DNA of 64,000 bases from DALYJJ01 sp031969915 (GCA_031969915.1 DALYJJ010000006.1:14476-78475), one strand, 5' to 3'; shown: positions 25,654 to 34,351, numbered from the stretch's first letter. Notes: generated from the letters alone by a model not told the origin. Numbers and translations are program-made.

Positions 25654-27171
25654 ATGTCACTCCTTCAAAAGCTCCGCTTGTTGTCGATTGGTCAGAAGCT
25701 CGGCTTGTGTGTCTCTGCCTTGGGAATCTTGATCGCCCTGGTGGGCGGTTCGTCGTTGTACAGCGTCCGAAAAGTCCATTCCAGCCTGAGCCTGGCAATG
25801 GATGAAAGCCACCTCACCAGCAGCGCCGTCGCCGGGATGCGGGTGGGCTTAGGAGACCTGGAGCGTCATGTTTCGACGGTCCAGTTCAACTACACAGTGA
25901 CGTACCTCGCGAAGTTCGACAAGAAGACGGAGGCCGCGATCGGGCAGTGCTCGGGCTGCCATGTCTTTCAGGGCGCGGCGGACGAACTCAAGGCGTTCGA
26001 CACGGCGGTGAACGGGACGCGATCCCATGCCGCCTCCCTGCGGGGGTTGGCCGTCGCGGTGTCGGCGCAAGCGGATCTGGACGCCATTGACGGCGACCTC
26101 TCCCGCTGGCGGGATCTTTACGACAGGTACCTGCGCGAAGGGGAGGACCGTCACTTCGAGGTGGCGCACGACAGGCTGATGAACGAGATGGCGCCGCTCG
26201 TGGCGGCCCTGAGAAAGCGCGTGGATGGCATTTCGGCGAAGGCGGAGGACCATCGGAGGGCGGTGCTGGCCGCGGCGCAGCGAGAGACCGCCACAAGCAC
26301 GCGCGTCGATGCCGCCGTGTTGATCCTGAGCGCAGCCATGCTAGGTCTTGTTTTCGCGGTGCTGCGTTCCAGCACTAGAACGCTGCGGCGGTTGTCCATC
26401 GAGCTGGCGGCGCAGGCGCAGGCGGTGGCGGTGCAGGCTGAACAGGTATCCGGGGGCAGCGATTCGATCTCCCGATCGGTTTCCGAGCAGGCGGAGGCGT
26501 TGGAGAGTACCGCCGCCGCGGCGGCTGAAGTGACTGCCACGGCCGAACTGAACGCGGGGCACGCTACGGCGGTGGCCTCCAACCTGGACCATGTGAGCGC
26601 GGGAGTCGGCGACACCAATCGCGACCTCGACCGTTCGGTGCAGGTGATGAAGGAGATCCGGGAGTCGGCAGAGAAGGTCGCGACCATTATCAAGGTGATT
26701 GACGGCATCGCCCTACAGACGAATCTGCTTGCGCTCAACGCGGCGGTTGAAGCGGCCCGCGCGGGTGAGGCTGGCATGGGCTTCGCGGTGGTCGCCGACG
26801 AGGTCCGGAGCCTGGCGGGGCGCTCGGCGGACGCGGCTCGCAACACCCATGGGCTGATTGAAGAAGCAAAGGCGCTGTCCAGCCGCGGCGGAGTCGCCCT
26901 GGAAGAGCTCGCTCAGGGTTTCGCAAAAGTGATCGCGGACATCGACTCCGCCGCGGCCCGGACGCGGGAAGTAGACGGCGCGAGCCGCGAGCAGGTGCGG
27001 ACCATCGAAGCGATACATGGCGAGTTGCGCCGCATCGAGGGACTGGGGCGCAAGACGCTTGCCGAATCGGAGGAGGGCGCGCGGGCGGGTTTGAATCTGC
27101 GGGAGCAGGCGGGGATGCTGAACTCCTGCGTGGCCACGTTGGTGCAGTTGTCCGGCGCCTCGAAGCAGTAG
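25654..27171 (+). CDS. Methyl-accepting chemotaxis protein with CxxCH haem-type sensor
   Basis: A membrane chemoreceptor of 505 residues. TM1 is GLCVSALGILIALVGGSSLY and TM2 is DAAVLILSAAMLGLVFAVLR. The periplasmic domain has IGQCSGCHVFQG with C99, C102 and H103, a c-type haem attachment motif. The cytoplasmic part ends in the conserved hairpin (IDGIALQTNLLALNAAVEAA, GFAVVADEVRSLAGRS). No clear HAMP domain is seen. The start is set at MSLLQKLRLLSIGQK just before TM1. It probably senses redox state, oxygen or NO and signals through CheA/CheW. A FliA-type -10 box lies upstream. Confidence 0.85.
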   Translation: MSLLQKLRLLSIGQKLGLCVSALGILIALVGGSSLYSVRKVHSSLSLAMDESHLTSSAVAGMRVGLGDLERHVSTVQFNYTVTYLAKFDKKTEAAIGQCSGCHVFQGAADELKAFDTAVNGTRSHAASLRGLAVAVSAQADLDAIDGDLSRWRDLYDRYLREGEDRHFEVAHDRLMNEMAPLVAALRKRVDGISAKAEDHRRAVLAAAQRETATSTRVDAAVLILSAAMLGLVFAVLRSSTRTLRRLSIELAAQAQAVAVQAEQVSGGSDSISRSVSEQAEALESTAAAAAEVTATAELNAGHATAVASNLDHVSAGVGDTNRDLDRSVQVMKEIRESAEKVATIIKVIDGIALQTNLLALNAAVEAARAGEAGMGFAVVADEVRSLAGRSADAARNTHGLIEEAKALSSRGGVALEELAQGFAKVIADIDSAAARTREVDGASREQVRTIEAIHGELRRIEGLGRKTLAESEEGARAGLNLREQAGMLNSCVATLVQLSGASKQ

Positions 27172-27205
27172 GCTGCCTTCCCGCGTTTGCGGTAGACTGC
27201 GCGGG

Positions 27206-28039
27206 ATGGGAAGGCTTGAGTCGAAATCGGTGATCATCACCGGCGGCGCCAGCGGGATTGGCGCGGCCTCGGTTCGCAGGTTCGCTGCGGAAGGAGCGCG
27301 GGTCGTGGTCGCGGACGTCCAGGATGAGGCGGGCCGGGAGATCGCCCGCCAATCCGGGGGCGTCTACGTCCGGGCCGATGTCAGCCGGGAAGCCGACGTG
27401 GCGGCGCTGGTTGACCAGGCAGTAGCGCGCTACGGCGCGCTCGATTGCATCTTCAACAATGCCGGGTTCGCCTACGACTTTCGGCCCATCGACCAGACAC
27501 CGGAGCACGAGTTCGATCGGCAGATGGAGGTGCTCGTCAAGGGAGTGTTTCTTGGGGTCAAGCATGCCGCGCGCGTGATGAAGCCGCGGGGCGCCGGAGT
27601 CATCCTGAACACGGGTAGCGTCGCGGGACTGCAGGCTGGGTACTCGAACCACGTGTATGCGGCGGCGAAAGCGGCCGTGATTCAACTGACGCGCAGCACG
27701 GCCATGGAGCTCGGAGAAGCCGGAATCCGCGTGAACTGTATCTGCCCGGGTGGGATTGTGACGCCGATCTTCGCCGGCGCGATGGGCGTGGCCGGCGGCG
27801 CTGAGGCGACCTTCCCGGTGCTGCAGCAGGCGCTTGCCGCCTCGCAGCCGATCCGCCGGGCGGGCCTGCCGGAGGATATCGCGAACGCGGCCGTGTTTCT
27901 GGCGAGTGACGAGGCGAGTTTCGTCAACGGCCACGCGTTCGTGGTCGATGGCGGGCTGACGGGCGGGCGGCCGTACAGCGTGTCCGAAAAGATGTGGGCG
28001 CAGTTGCGAGCGGCGCTCGCGGGCAACCCCCAGGTCTAG
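27206..28039 (+). CDS. Short-chain dehydrogenase/reductase
   Basis: A classical SDR of 277 residues: IITGGASGIGAASVRRFA (NAD(P) loop TGxxxGIG), VVVADVQDEAGR (acidic residue after beta-2, suggesting NAD), NNAGFAYDF, catalytic Ser in TGSVAGLQAGYSN and YAAAKAAVIQ with the YxxxK pair, then ASFVNGHAFVVDGGLTGG. Substrate unknown. It ends by overlapping the convergent GT-C-like gene by four bases. Confidence 0.9.
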   Translation: MGRLESKSVIITGGASGIGAASVRRFAAEGARVVVADVQDEAGREIARQSGGVYVRADVSREADVAALVDQAVARYGALDCIFNNAGFAYDFRPIDQTPEHEFDRQMEVLVKGVFLGVKHAARVMKPRGAGVILNTGSVAGLQAGYSNHVYAAAKAAVIQLTRSTAMELGEAGIRVNCICPGGIVTPIFAGAMGVAGGAEATFPVLQQALAASQPIRRAGLPEDIANAAVFLASDEASFVNGHAFVVDGGLTGGRPYSVSEKMWAQLRAALAGNPQV

Positions 28040-29253
28040 AGCTTGCCGTCGTAACAGAACCGCGCTTCGGCGGGCGTCCCGGCGGGGCGGACAATCGACG
28101 GAGGCAAACTGGCGCCCACCTGCACGGCGCGAAGGGCGACCCAATCCGAGTACGGGAAACAATCGAGCGAGAACCCGCCTTTGTGTTCGCGCGCGAACCG
28201 GATCAACTGCTCAGTCGGCTCGGCCCGCCGTGCGTACTGCGGCTGCTTCTTCCACCACACGTAGCCGGCGTTGTGCAGCACAATCGCCATGGCCACCGAG
28301 GCGGCTAGTTTACGGCGTTCCGCCAGGGAGGCGAACGCCACGCCCACCACCAGCGCCAAGCCACCGCTCGCCAGGTAGGTGTGGCGGCTGGGGACCCGAT
28401 CCATGTAGGTGAGGAAGCTGTAAGGCGCCAACGAGCACGCGACCCACAGCAGCGCGGCTGTCAGCAGCCCGCGGTGCCGCCGCCACTCGCCCGTAGCTGC
28501 CAGCACAGCCGCCGCCAGCACGCCCCAAATCCAGAACAGCCGCCCAACGCTGTTGGCCCAGTTCCACACGAAGTTCGACCGCAGGCTGAACGTGCCGTCG
28601 TTGAAGTGCAGATGATCGCCCGCCGCCGTCCAGGACGCCGCGAAGTAGGCGACGGACAACACGGCGAACGGCGCCAGGGCGCCCCACCGCCGCTCTTTCC
28701 AGGCCATCAGCGCCAGTAGCGGCACCACCGCCACCGCCGACTCCTTCGACGCCAAGGCGGCTACAAAACACCCGAGCGACGCCGCGTACCACACCGGGCG
28801 GCCGCTCCGCCGCCATAGGATCCACGAGCCGCAGACACCGGCCGCGAATGGAAACACGAAGAGTTCATGAATCGCCGCATACCAGATCACCGCCTCCTGG
28901 TGGCCCTCATGGACCGCGAAGAAAGCAGCCGCGAACAGCGCCACGTTCGGGGACGCGCCGGCCAGCCGGGCCAACCATAGGACCGCCAGCACGGACACGA
29001 AATGCAGGACGAGAGCCGTCGCCCGATACGCCGCCGGATGCAAACCAACCGCGGCCTCAGTGGCTCGGGTCAGTATGAGGGAAGTGGCGCGGCAACGGTA
29101 CAACGGATCGCGCAACAACTCGGGCCATTGCGACGGTGCGCCGTACTGCCGCGCCCGCGCGATCTGCTCATAGTCGTCCGAGATGAACGGCAGGTGGATC
29201 GATGTCAGATACGGCAACACCGAAAGAACCGCCAGAATCGCGATCTTCGTCAA
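28036..29253 (-). CDS. Polytopic membrane protein, GT-C glycosyltransferase-like
   Basis: About ten hydrophobic helices over 405 residues. The first periplasmic loop has HLPFISDDYEQIARARQYG, an aspartate pair as in GT-C enzymes (PMT/ArnT type), then YRCRATSLILTRATEAAVGL. It probably moves a sugar from a lipid carrier or belongs to a related family. It is the last gene of the minus-strand polysaccharide cluster, two bases after the methyltransferase gene. Confidence 0.6.
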   Translation of the reverse strand: MTKIAILAVLSVLPYLTSIHLPFISDDYEQIARARQYGAPSQWPELLRDPLYRCRATSLILTRATEAAVGLHPAAYRATALVLHFVSVLAVLWLARLAGASPNVALFAAAFFAVHEGHQEAVIWYAAIHELFVFPFAAGVCGSWILWRRSGRPVWYAASLGCFVAALASKESAVAVVPLLALMAWKERRWGALAPFAVLSVAYFAASWTAAGDHLHFNDGTFSLRSNFVWNWANSVGRLFWIWGVLAAAVLAATGEWRRHRGLLTAALLWVACSLAPYSFLTYMDRVPSRHTYLASGGLALVVGVAFASLAERRKLAASVAMAIVLHNAGYVWWKKQPQYARRAEPTEQLIRFAREHKGGFSLDCFPYSDWVALRAVQVGASLPPSIVRPAGTPAEARFCYDGKL

Positions 29254-29254
29254 G

Positions 29255-30001
29255 CTACTCCTTGCGCCCCACCAGCACGATCGACTGACCCAGCGGCAGA
29301 TCCACCCCGCCGCCGATGAGAGCCGCCTCCGCCGTGAGCGGCAGTTGCAGCAAGTTGTTCAGCCAGGCCGGCGGGAGCGTCACGCCGCTGGCCGGCCGGG
29401 CGCGCGTGAGCGGCTCCCAGACCCGGAACTTGGTAAGCGCGACCGGCAGCAGGAACGTGTTCGCGTAGGTTGATCGCAAGACGCGCACCCCTGCTTCCTC
29501 GACGCGGCGGACCAGTCTTCCCCTCACGAAACGCTGCCGCTCTTTGACGAACATCGAGTGGCGGCTGCGGAGCGCGCGAAGCGCCGCTGCCCGCAGCACC
29601 AGGAGTCCTCCCGGCCGCAGCACGCGCGCCATCTCAGTGAGCGGGATAACTTCATTGCCGCTGGAAAAATGCGGTAGAACGTCCATGGAGAATACGGCGT
29701 CGAAGGAACCGGCAGCGAAAGGCAGCCGGCTCACATCCGCTCGCGCCACGCGGGCCAACCCCCGTCCGTGGGCCTGCCGGACTCCCGCTTCTCCGAGATC
29801 CACGGCGTGAACGCGCCATCCGTATCGCCGTTCCAGTAAGGCGGCAAAGTGCCCCGTGCCGCAACCGGCCTCCAGAACGGGTCCGAAGGTCTTTCCTGCC
29901 AGGAACGGATCGATCAACCGGAACAGGATGCTCCGCATGCCGCGGTACCACCACAGCGTTTCCTCCGCGGCCGCGATGTTCTGGAATTCGGCGGGGTTCA
30001 C
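29255..30001 (-). CDS. SAM-dependent methyltransferase of the polysaccharide cluster
   Basis: A class I methyltransferase of 248 residues: FGPVLEAGCGTGHFAALLER (motif I), VHAVDLGEAG, SFDAVFSMDVLPHF and VLRPGGLLVLRAAALRALRS. The start is taken as GTG at 30001, giving M-NPAEFQNIAAAEETLWWYR, because it overlaps the epimerase stop in GTGA and homologues begin just before EETLWWYRGM. It probably modifies a sugar or lipid-linked intermediate. Confidence 0.75.
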   Translation of the reverse strand: MNPAEFQNIAAAEETLWWYRGMRSILFRLIDPFLAGKTFGPVLEAGCGTGHFAALLERRYGWRVHAVDLGEAGVRQAHGRGLARVARADVSRLPFAAGSFDAVFSMDVLPHFSSGNEVIPLTEMARVLRPGGLLVLRAAALRALRSRHSMFVKERQRFVRGRLVRRVEEAGVRVLRSTYANTFLLPVALTKFRVWEPLTRARPASGVTLPPAWLNNLLQLPLTAEAALIGGGVDLPLGQSIVLVGRKE

Positions 30002-31059
30002 ACGCGCGCGCGGACCGGTGCTTGCTGCAGCGCCTCTTCGTAGTGGTCCGTGAGCGGGCACGCGGGCTCGGCGGCGCCGTCCAGGTAAAAGGGCAGCGTG
30101 TCGCGGAAATAGGCGATGGTCCGCCGGCACCCTTCGGCCAGCGATACCTTGGGACGCCAGCAGAATTCCTCCTCCAGGCGCGCAGGGTTGGTGCAATAGC
30201 TTCCGATGTCGATCGCCTTGCGCTCCGGTGGGAACGGCCGGTAGCGGACTTCGCCCCCGCCCGCCGCGTCGAGAATCGCCGCGGCAATGTCCCGCAGGGC
30301 GATCCCGCACGGTGCGCCGACGTTGTAATCCTCGTGCGCGAAATCGGGGTGCAGGCCGGCCATGAGGAAAGCGTCAACAACATCGTCGATATAGATCGCG
30401 TCGCGCTCCTGCAGACCATCTCCGAACAACTCAATGGGGCGGCCCGTCAGCGCGCGCCGGAAGAAGTTGCCCAGAAAGCCCTGGCACGGCGCCGCCAACG
30501 CCATCCTTGGTCCGTAGACGTTGGTCAACCGGAGCACCGCCGCGTCCAGTTCGCCAAGCCGCCGCAGCAAGAGGTGGTACTGGGTTGCCGCGTACTTGTG
30601 AATACCGTTGAAGTCAATTGGCCGAATCGGGTGCGCTTCGTCCACCGGCAGGTATCGCGGAATGCCGAAGACCTGGCGTGTACTGGCAAACACCACCCTA
30701 ATCCCGGGAGCCGCATTCCGGCAGGCCAGCAGGAACCGCAACTGCGACTCTGTGTTCAGCCGCAGATCCCGTTCGGGAAACTGCATGCTGTGAACGTGGC
30801 TGATCTCGCCCGCCAGGTTGAAGACGAGGTCCGTGCGCCGGAGGATATCCGCGAAGCTCTCCGCCTCCGCGATATCGCGCTCGATCACGCAGACGTCACC
30901 GGCGACTGGCGCGAGGTTCTGATTGTTCGCCCCGCAGCCAAGGATCCTCGCGTCAATCACCGTGACGCGCGCGCCCAACTCCACGAGCCGGACGACTAAA
31001 TTGCTACCGATGAATCCCAGTCCACCTGTGACCAGGACACACTTTCCCCGGTACGACAA
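29998..31059 (-). CDS. NAD-dependent epimerase/dehydratase of the polysaccharide cluster
   Basis: An extended-SDR sugar-nucleotide enzyme of 353 residues: VLVTGGLGFIGSNLVVRLVE, DLVFNLAGEISHVHS, VFASTRQVFG and RLTNVYGPRM. In the active-site helix the sequence is FNGIHKYAATQYHLLLRR. The canonical YxxxK Lys position carries Gln, and a Lys precedes the Tyr, as in some atypical (N)K..AE.YH enzymes. The start is TTG, eight bases after GGAGG. That GGAGG is one arm of a hairpin, so translation may be controlled. Confidence 0.8.
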   Translation of the reverse strand: MSYRGKCVLVTGGLGFIGSNLVVRLVELGARVTVIDARILGCGANNQNLAPVAGDVCVIERDIAEAESFADILRRTDLVFNLAGEISHVHSMQFPERDLRLNTESQLRFLLACRNAAPGIRVVFASTRQVFGIPRYLPVDEAHPIRPIDFNGIHKYAATQYHLLLRRLGELDAAVLRLTNVYGPRMALAAPCQGFLGNFFRRALTGRPIELFGDGLQERDAIYIDDVVDAFLMAGLHPDFAHEDYNVGAPCGIALRDIAAAILDAAGGGEVRYRPFPPERKAIDIGSYCTNPARLEEEFCWRPKVSLAEGCRRTIAYFRDTLPFYLDGAAEPACPLTDHYEEALQQAPVRARV

Positions 31060-31067
31060 AAAACAAG

Positions 31068-31081
31068 CCTCCAGAGGGAGG
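31068..31081 (-). promoter_or_regulatory. Hairpin sequestering the epimerase ribosome binding site
   Basis: On the coding strand CCTCC-CTCT-GGAGG is a perfect 5-bp stem. Its 3' arm is the GGAGG ribosome binding site of the TTG-started epimerase gene, and it is followed by CTTGTTTTTTG. The same element looks like a short intrinsic terminator for the upstream DegT gene. It may act as either. Confidence 0.45.
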
Positions 31082-31103
31082 TCCCCGTTACGTGTATTGC
31101 CGT

Positions 31104-31132
31104 ATGATCTCCGTTTGCCGGATGTTCGTCAA
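31104..31132 (-). promoter_or_regulatory. Candidate sigma70-type promoter of the epimerase operon
   Basis: TTGACG, 17 bases, GATCAT on the minus strand, in the gap between the DegT and epimerase genes. The -35 matches the consensus at five of six positions, the -10 at four. It would give a leader of about 37 bases containing the hairpin. Confidence 0.35.
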
Positions 31133-31185
31133 CAGAAATCGTTAAAAAAACGCAACTTCTGGTACTTTCTCGTGTTAACGCCGCG

Positions 31186-32289
31186 TCACGGGGCAAAGAA
31201 AGAGCGAATCGTTTCTGCTACTCGGATCGCGTCGCGGGGCGGCAGATAGGGCCAGAGGGGCAGTGAGAGAACCTCCCTCGCTGCCCGCTCGGCTTCGGGC
31301 AGGTCCCCTCGCCGGGCTCCCGAACCCGCGAATGCCGGATGCAGGTGCAGCGGCACGGGGTAATGGGCACCTGTTCCGATGCCCTGGGCGGCCAGGTGCG
31401 CCCTGAGGCGCTCCCGCCGTTTCACGCGGATCACGTACAGATGGTGGACGGAGCAGGGCCAGCGTTTCAAAAGGCGAACACCGGGGCAATCGCGGAGCAG
31501 GTCGTCATAAAGCGCCGCGATGCGCGCCCGCCAGGCATTCCACTCTTCCAGCTTCGGCAGGAAAGCGCGCAGGTAGCAGCACTGCATCTCGTCCAGGCGG
31601 GAGTTGGCGCCCGCGATGCGGCTGAGCTGGTCATTCCTGCGCCCTCCGTCACGCAGCAGGCGGAGGCCACGGTCCACGGTGGCGGAGTTGGTCGCAACTG
31701 CTCCTCCGTCGCCCAGGCAGCCGAGGTTCTTGGTTGGGTAGAAGCTGTAGGCGACGTAGCGGGAGTAGGCGGTGAGCGGGCGGCCGCGGTAGCGCGCGCC
31801 GTGGGCCTGGCAGGCGTCTTGCAGCAACTCTGCGCCGGCGTCCTTTGCCAGACGCGAGAACTGGTCCAAGGGGCAGGGTTGCCCGTAGAGATGGACCGGG
31901 AGGAGGGCGGCCGTCCGCTTGGTGATGCGGGCGGCCGCCTTCGCTGGGTCCAGCAGCAGTGTGTCGGGGTCGATGTCGGCGAAGCGAATGGAAGCGCCGG
32001 CGCCGAGGATGCCGATGCCGGTGAACGGCGCTGTCAGCGGGGTGGTGAGCACTTCCTGGTTCGAGCGAACGATGCCCGCGTGGCGGAGAGATAGTTCAAT
32101 CGCGGACGTGCCGCTGCCGGCGCCGATGGCGAACCGGGAGCCCAGCGCCGCGGCGAACTCCCGCTCGAACGAGGCCAATTGCTCGCCGAGGATGAACTGC
32201 ATGCGGTGGAACAGTTCGTCCAGCCGCGCCCGCCACGCCGCTTCAGTGGCCTGCAGCGCGGGTTTGAGATTGACGGCGGGTATGGTCAT
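31186..32289 (-). CDS. DegT/DnrJ/EryC1/StrS-family sugar aminotransferase
   Basis: A PLP-dependent enzyme that converts a keto-sugar nucleotide to an amino sugar, 367 residues. Visible features are GAGSGTSAIELSLRHAGI, LLPVHLYGQPCPLDQF, QDACQAHGARYRGR, and the PLP lysine K187 in YSFYPTKNLGCLGDGGA. It overlaps the GT2 gene by 47 bases and is followed by the epimerase gene after a 126-base gap with a possible promoter. It is likely part of surface-polysaccharide or glycan synthesis. Confidence 0.9.
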   Translation of the reverse strand: MTIPAVNLKPALQATEAAWRARLDELFHRMQFILGEQLASFEREFAAALGSRFAIGAGSGTSAIELSLRHAGIVRSNQEVLTTPLTAPFTGIGILGAGASIRFADIDPDTLLLDPAKAAARITKRTAALLPVHLYGQPCPLDQFSRLAKDAGAELLQDACQAHGARYRGRPLTAYSRYVAYSFYPTKNLGCLGDGGAVATNSATVDRGLRLLRDGGRRNDQLSRIAGANSRLDEMQCCYLRAFLPKLEEWNAWRARIAALYDDLLRDCPGVRLLKRWPCSVHHLYVIRVKRRERLRAHLAAQGIGTGAHYPVPLHLHPAFAGSGARRGDLPEAERAAREVLSLPLWPYLPPRDAIRVAETIRSFFAP

Positions 32290-33022
32290 GGAGGAACAGC
32301 GGCAGCAGCACCAGGCGCACGTAGAGGCGCACGATCTGCGAGAACGTGGTGGCCAGCGACTTCACGCGGAAGAACTGCGAACGCCCGTGCAGCCGCGGGT
32401 AGTGGTGGACGCCCACCTCTTCCACCCGGCAGCCGCTCAACTCCAGCCTCCGCACCAACTCGACGCAGATGGTGCCGCTGGTGGAGGTGAGCGGGTCGCC
32501 CTCCAGCAGTTCCCGGCGGATGAGCCGGAAGTCGCAATCGATGTCGCGCAGCCGGATTCGGAACAGCGTGCGCGCGAACCGGTTATACAGGTGGCCGATG
32601 ACGATCCGATGCCACGGATCGTTGCGCTCCAGTTTGAAGCCGTTGACCAGGCCGACACCGGGTGCGGCACGTTCCAGCAGCTTCGGCAGTTCGCCGACGT
32701 CGTACTGGCCGTCTCCGTCGGTATAGAAAACCCACTCGCGAGTCGCGGCGGCGAATCCGGAGCGCAGCGCGCCGCCATAACCCCGATTGACGTCATGCGT
32801 GACCACCCGCATGCGGGGCGCATACTGCCGCTCGAGCGCGGCCAGGACGGCCGCCGTTTGATCCTGGCTCCCATCGTTGACGACGATGACCTCGTAGTCG
32901 GCGGCGAACCGTTCGAGCGTCTCGAACGCCCGCCCCACGAGCGCCGGCAAGGACGGCGCGTCGTTGTAGGCCGGAAAGAACACGCTGAGGCCGCGGAAGC
33001 GGCGGGCTTCGCTGGACGACAA
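32243..33022 (-). CDS. Family 2 glycosyltransferase
   Basis: A GT-A fold enzyme of 259 residues: LSVFFPAYNDAPSLPALVGR, YEVIVVNDGSQDQT, YGGALRSGFAAATREWVFYT and DGDGQYDVGELPKLLERA (the DxD-type site is TDGDGQ). The IDCDFRLIRRELLEG segment is typical of DPM1/ArnC-like lipid-linked transferases, but the C-terminal membrane segment is short. It heads the minus-strand cluster, upstream of the DegT gene. Confidence 0.88.
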   Translation of the reverse strand: MSSSEARRFRGLSVFFPAYNDAPSLPALVGRAFETLERFAADYEVIVVNDGSQDQTAAVLAALERQYAPRMRVVTHDVNRGYGGALRSGFAAATREWVFYTDGDGQYDVGELPKLLERAAPGVGLVNGFKLERNDPWHRIVIGHLYNRFARTLFRIRLRDIDCDFRLIRRELLEGDPLTSTSGTICVELVRRLELSGCRVEEVGVHHYPRLHGRSQFFRVKSLATTFSQIVRLYVRLVLLPLFLHDHTRRQSQTRAAGH

Positions 33023-33084
33023 GCTAGTACCCTAGCACAGCGGCGGCGGGCTTGTGCTATCGTAGAATCTGACCTCCCTCGCGT

Positions 33085-33160
33085 GGGCCTGTGGCGCAGT
33101 TGGGAGCGCGCTTCCATGGCATGGAAGAGGTCGAGAGTTCGAATCTCTCCAGGTCCACCA
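33085..33160 (+). tRNA. tRNA-Ala (anticodon GGC), CCA encoded
   Basis: A full cloverleaf can be drawn. The acceptor arm GGGCCTG/CAGGTCC has the G3-U70 pair that identifies alanine tRNAs. The D-arm is GCGC/GCGC, the anticodon stem CTTCC/GGAAG has loop ATGGCAT (anticodon GGC), and the T-arm is GAGAG-TTCGAAT-CTCTC. The 3' end is A-CCA. Confidence 0.95.
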
Positions 33161-33213
33161 ACACTCAGACCCTACAAGATTGAGTTGATGTCGCCCCTGG
33201 GCATGGGCGCGAC

Positions 33214-33546
33214 CTATGCCGACCGCCGGATCGGTACAAAACGGATCTCGACCCGCTGATTCAACGCGCCCGCAATCCTGCGCAACATCGCCAGGGAGTG
33301 GCCCTCATAATCGGCGTCCTCAAGGCGGCAGATGACCGATGCGGTTGTGCCTATGAGCTGGGCAAGCTGAGTTTGGGTGAGGTCCGCCGCAGTCCTCAGT
33401 TCCTGGATCTTGCGGGCGATCTCTTCATTTGCGCGCACTTCTTCCAGGTTCTTGAGCCGGGCCGGTTTGCCTTCGTAGAACCGGCGATGAAGAATCTCCA
33501 CCGCATCGCGAGTTGGCTTCAGCGTCTTTGCTTTCTTATCTGGCAT
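33214..33546 (-). CDS. XRE-family antitoxin
   Basis: A 110-residue protein with a helix-turn-helix: QELRTAADLTQTQLAQLIGT and SVICRLEDADYEGHSLAMLR. Such proteins bind the operon promoter and neutralise the partner RelE/HigB toxin. The gene follows the toxin gene with a stop/start overlap (an ATG at 33552 overlaps the toxin stop; ATG 33546 is equally good). Toxin-first order fits the HigBA type. Confidence 0.85.
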   Translation of the reverse strand: MPDKKAKTLKPTRDAVEILHRRFYEGKPARLKNLEEVRANEEIARKIQELRTAADLTQTQLAQLIGTTASVICRLEDADYEGHSLAMLRRIAGALNQRVEIRFVPIRRSA

Positions 33547-33548
33547 TG

Positions 33549-33938
33549 TCAAGCTTCCTCATACGTGTGCTTCGCTGAATTGGTCTCGAACCGCTTCTTA
33601 CGTTCGACGGCACGATCGATCTCTTTCGGCGGGACCACCCGCTCTTTCGCAAGACCTTGAGAGACGACGGCGGCCACGGCTCCGTGGAAGAAGTACAGGA
33701 TCCGATGGTGAACGCCTCCAAGGCTGACGCGCAGTTCGTGGATGCCGTCTCGCAGGAAGTCCGATTCAGGCCGACGAAGTTCGTGTCCCATCTCGCGCAG
33801 GCGCTCCAACCGGAGGTAGCACTTGTCCTGCACCTTCGCCGGTAACTTGTCGAACCACTCGATGAACGGGCATGATCCGTCTTCTTCTCGGTAGAGGGCG
33901 ACTCTGATCCGGGGCACTCGATTCGAGTGTATTCGCAA
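33549..33938 (-). CDS. RelE/HigB-type toxin (phage Gp49-like family)
   Basis: An mRNA-interferase-like protein of 129 residues: EDGSCPFIEWFDKLPAKVQD, RLERLREMGHELRRPESDFL, GIHELRVSLGGVHHRILYFF, then GLAKERVVPPKEIDRAVERK. These match the HigB/Gp49-like family in order. The C-terminal tail of about 20 residues is extra. The partner XRE antitoxin overlaps its stop. It lies close to a tRNA gene, in a small toxin-antitoxin cluster. Confidence 0.85.
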   Translation of the reverse strand: MRIHSNRVPRIRVALYREEDGSCPFIEWFDKLPAKVQDKCYLRLERLREMGHELRRPESDFLRDGIHELRVSLGGVHHRILYFFHGAVAAVVSQGLAKERVVPPKEIDRAVERKKRFETNSAKHTYEEA

Positions 33939-34063
33939 TATTGCGAAAGGGCAAGTTGCGTCGCCCAGCGCTACCGGGGAAGAAGAAAGGGTGCTCCTAT
34001 CTGGCAGAACGCCAAGAAGGCCCGACGCGGCTTGCGTTGGCAGGCTCGCTGCGTTGACGCATA

Positions 34064-34351
34064 ATGGGGCAGAGAGTTGACGAGATCGCTGACATTTGCC
34101 GCCGCCATCAGGTCAGGGAATTGTCCCTGTTCGGTTCGGCTGTGCGCGGCGATATGCGGCCGGATAGCGACATCGACTTTCTCGTCGATTCCCTGCCGGG
34201 GGCGCGACCTGGCCTGTTGGGCGTATCCGCGATGATGCGTGAGTTCACTGCACTGCTCGGTCGCCGCGTCGATTTGGCCGTCAAGCCCGCACTAAAGCCT
34301 CGCATCCGGCCCGGTGTGCTGGCGGAGGCCCGACTGATCTATGCGGCGTGA
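34064..34351 (+). CDS. MntA-type minimal nucleotidyltransferase antitoxin
   Basis: A 95-residue MNT domain: ELSLFGSAVRGDMRPDSDID (GSxxR...SDxD), then RRVDLAVKPALKPRIRPGVL with the third acidic residue. In intact pairs this protein AMPylates and silences the HEPN toxin HepT encoded directly downstream. Here only a 19-codon stub of the partner is left, so the antitoxin is an orphan. The ATG is at a normal family start. Confidence 0.85.
   Translation: MGQRVDEIADICRRHQVRELSLFGSAVRGDMRPDSDIDFLVDSLPGARPGLLGVSAMMREFTALLGRRVDLAVKPALKPRIRPGVLAEARLIYAA

Noticed and set aside
31058..31081. Simple intrinsic terminator of the DegT gene
   Set aside because: Not excluded, but the stem arm is also the epimerase ribosome binding site and the T-run includes its start codon, so a plain terminator label would hide the more likely regulatory role.
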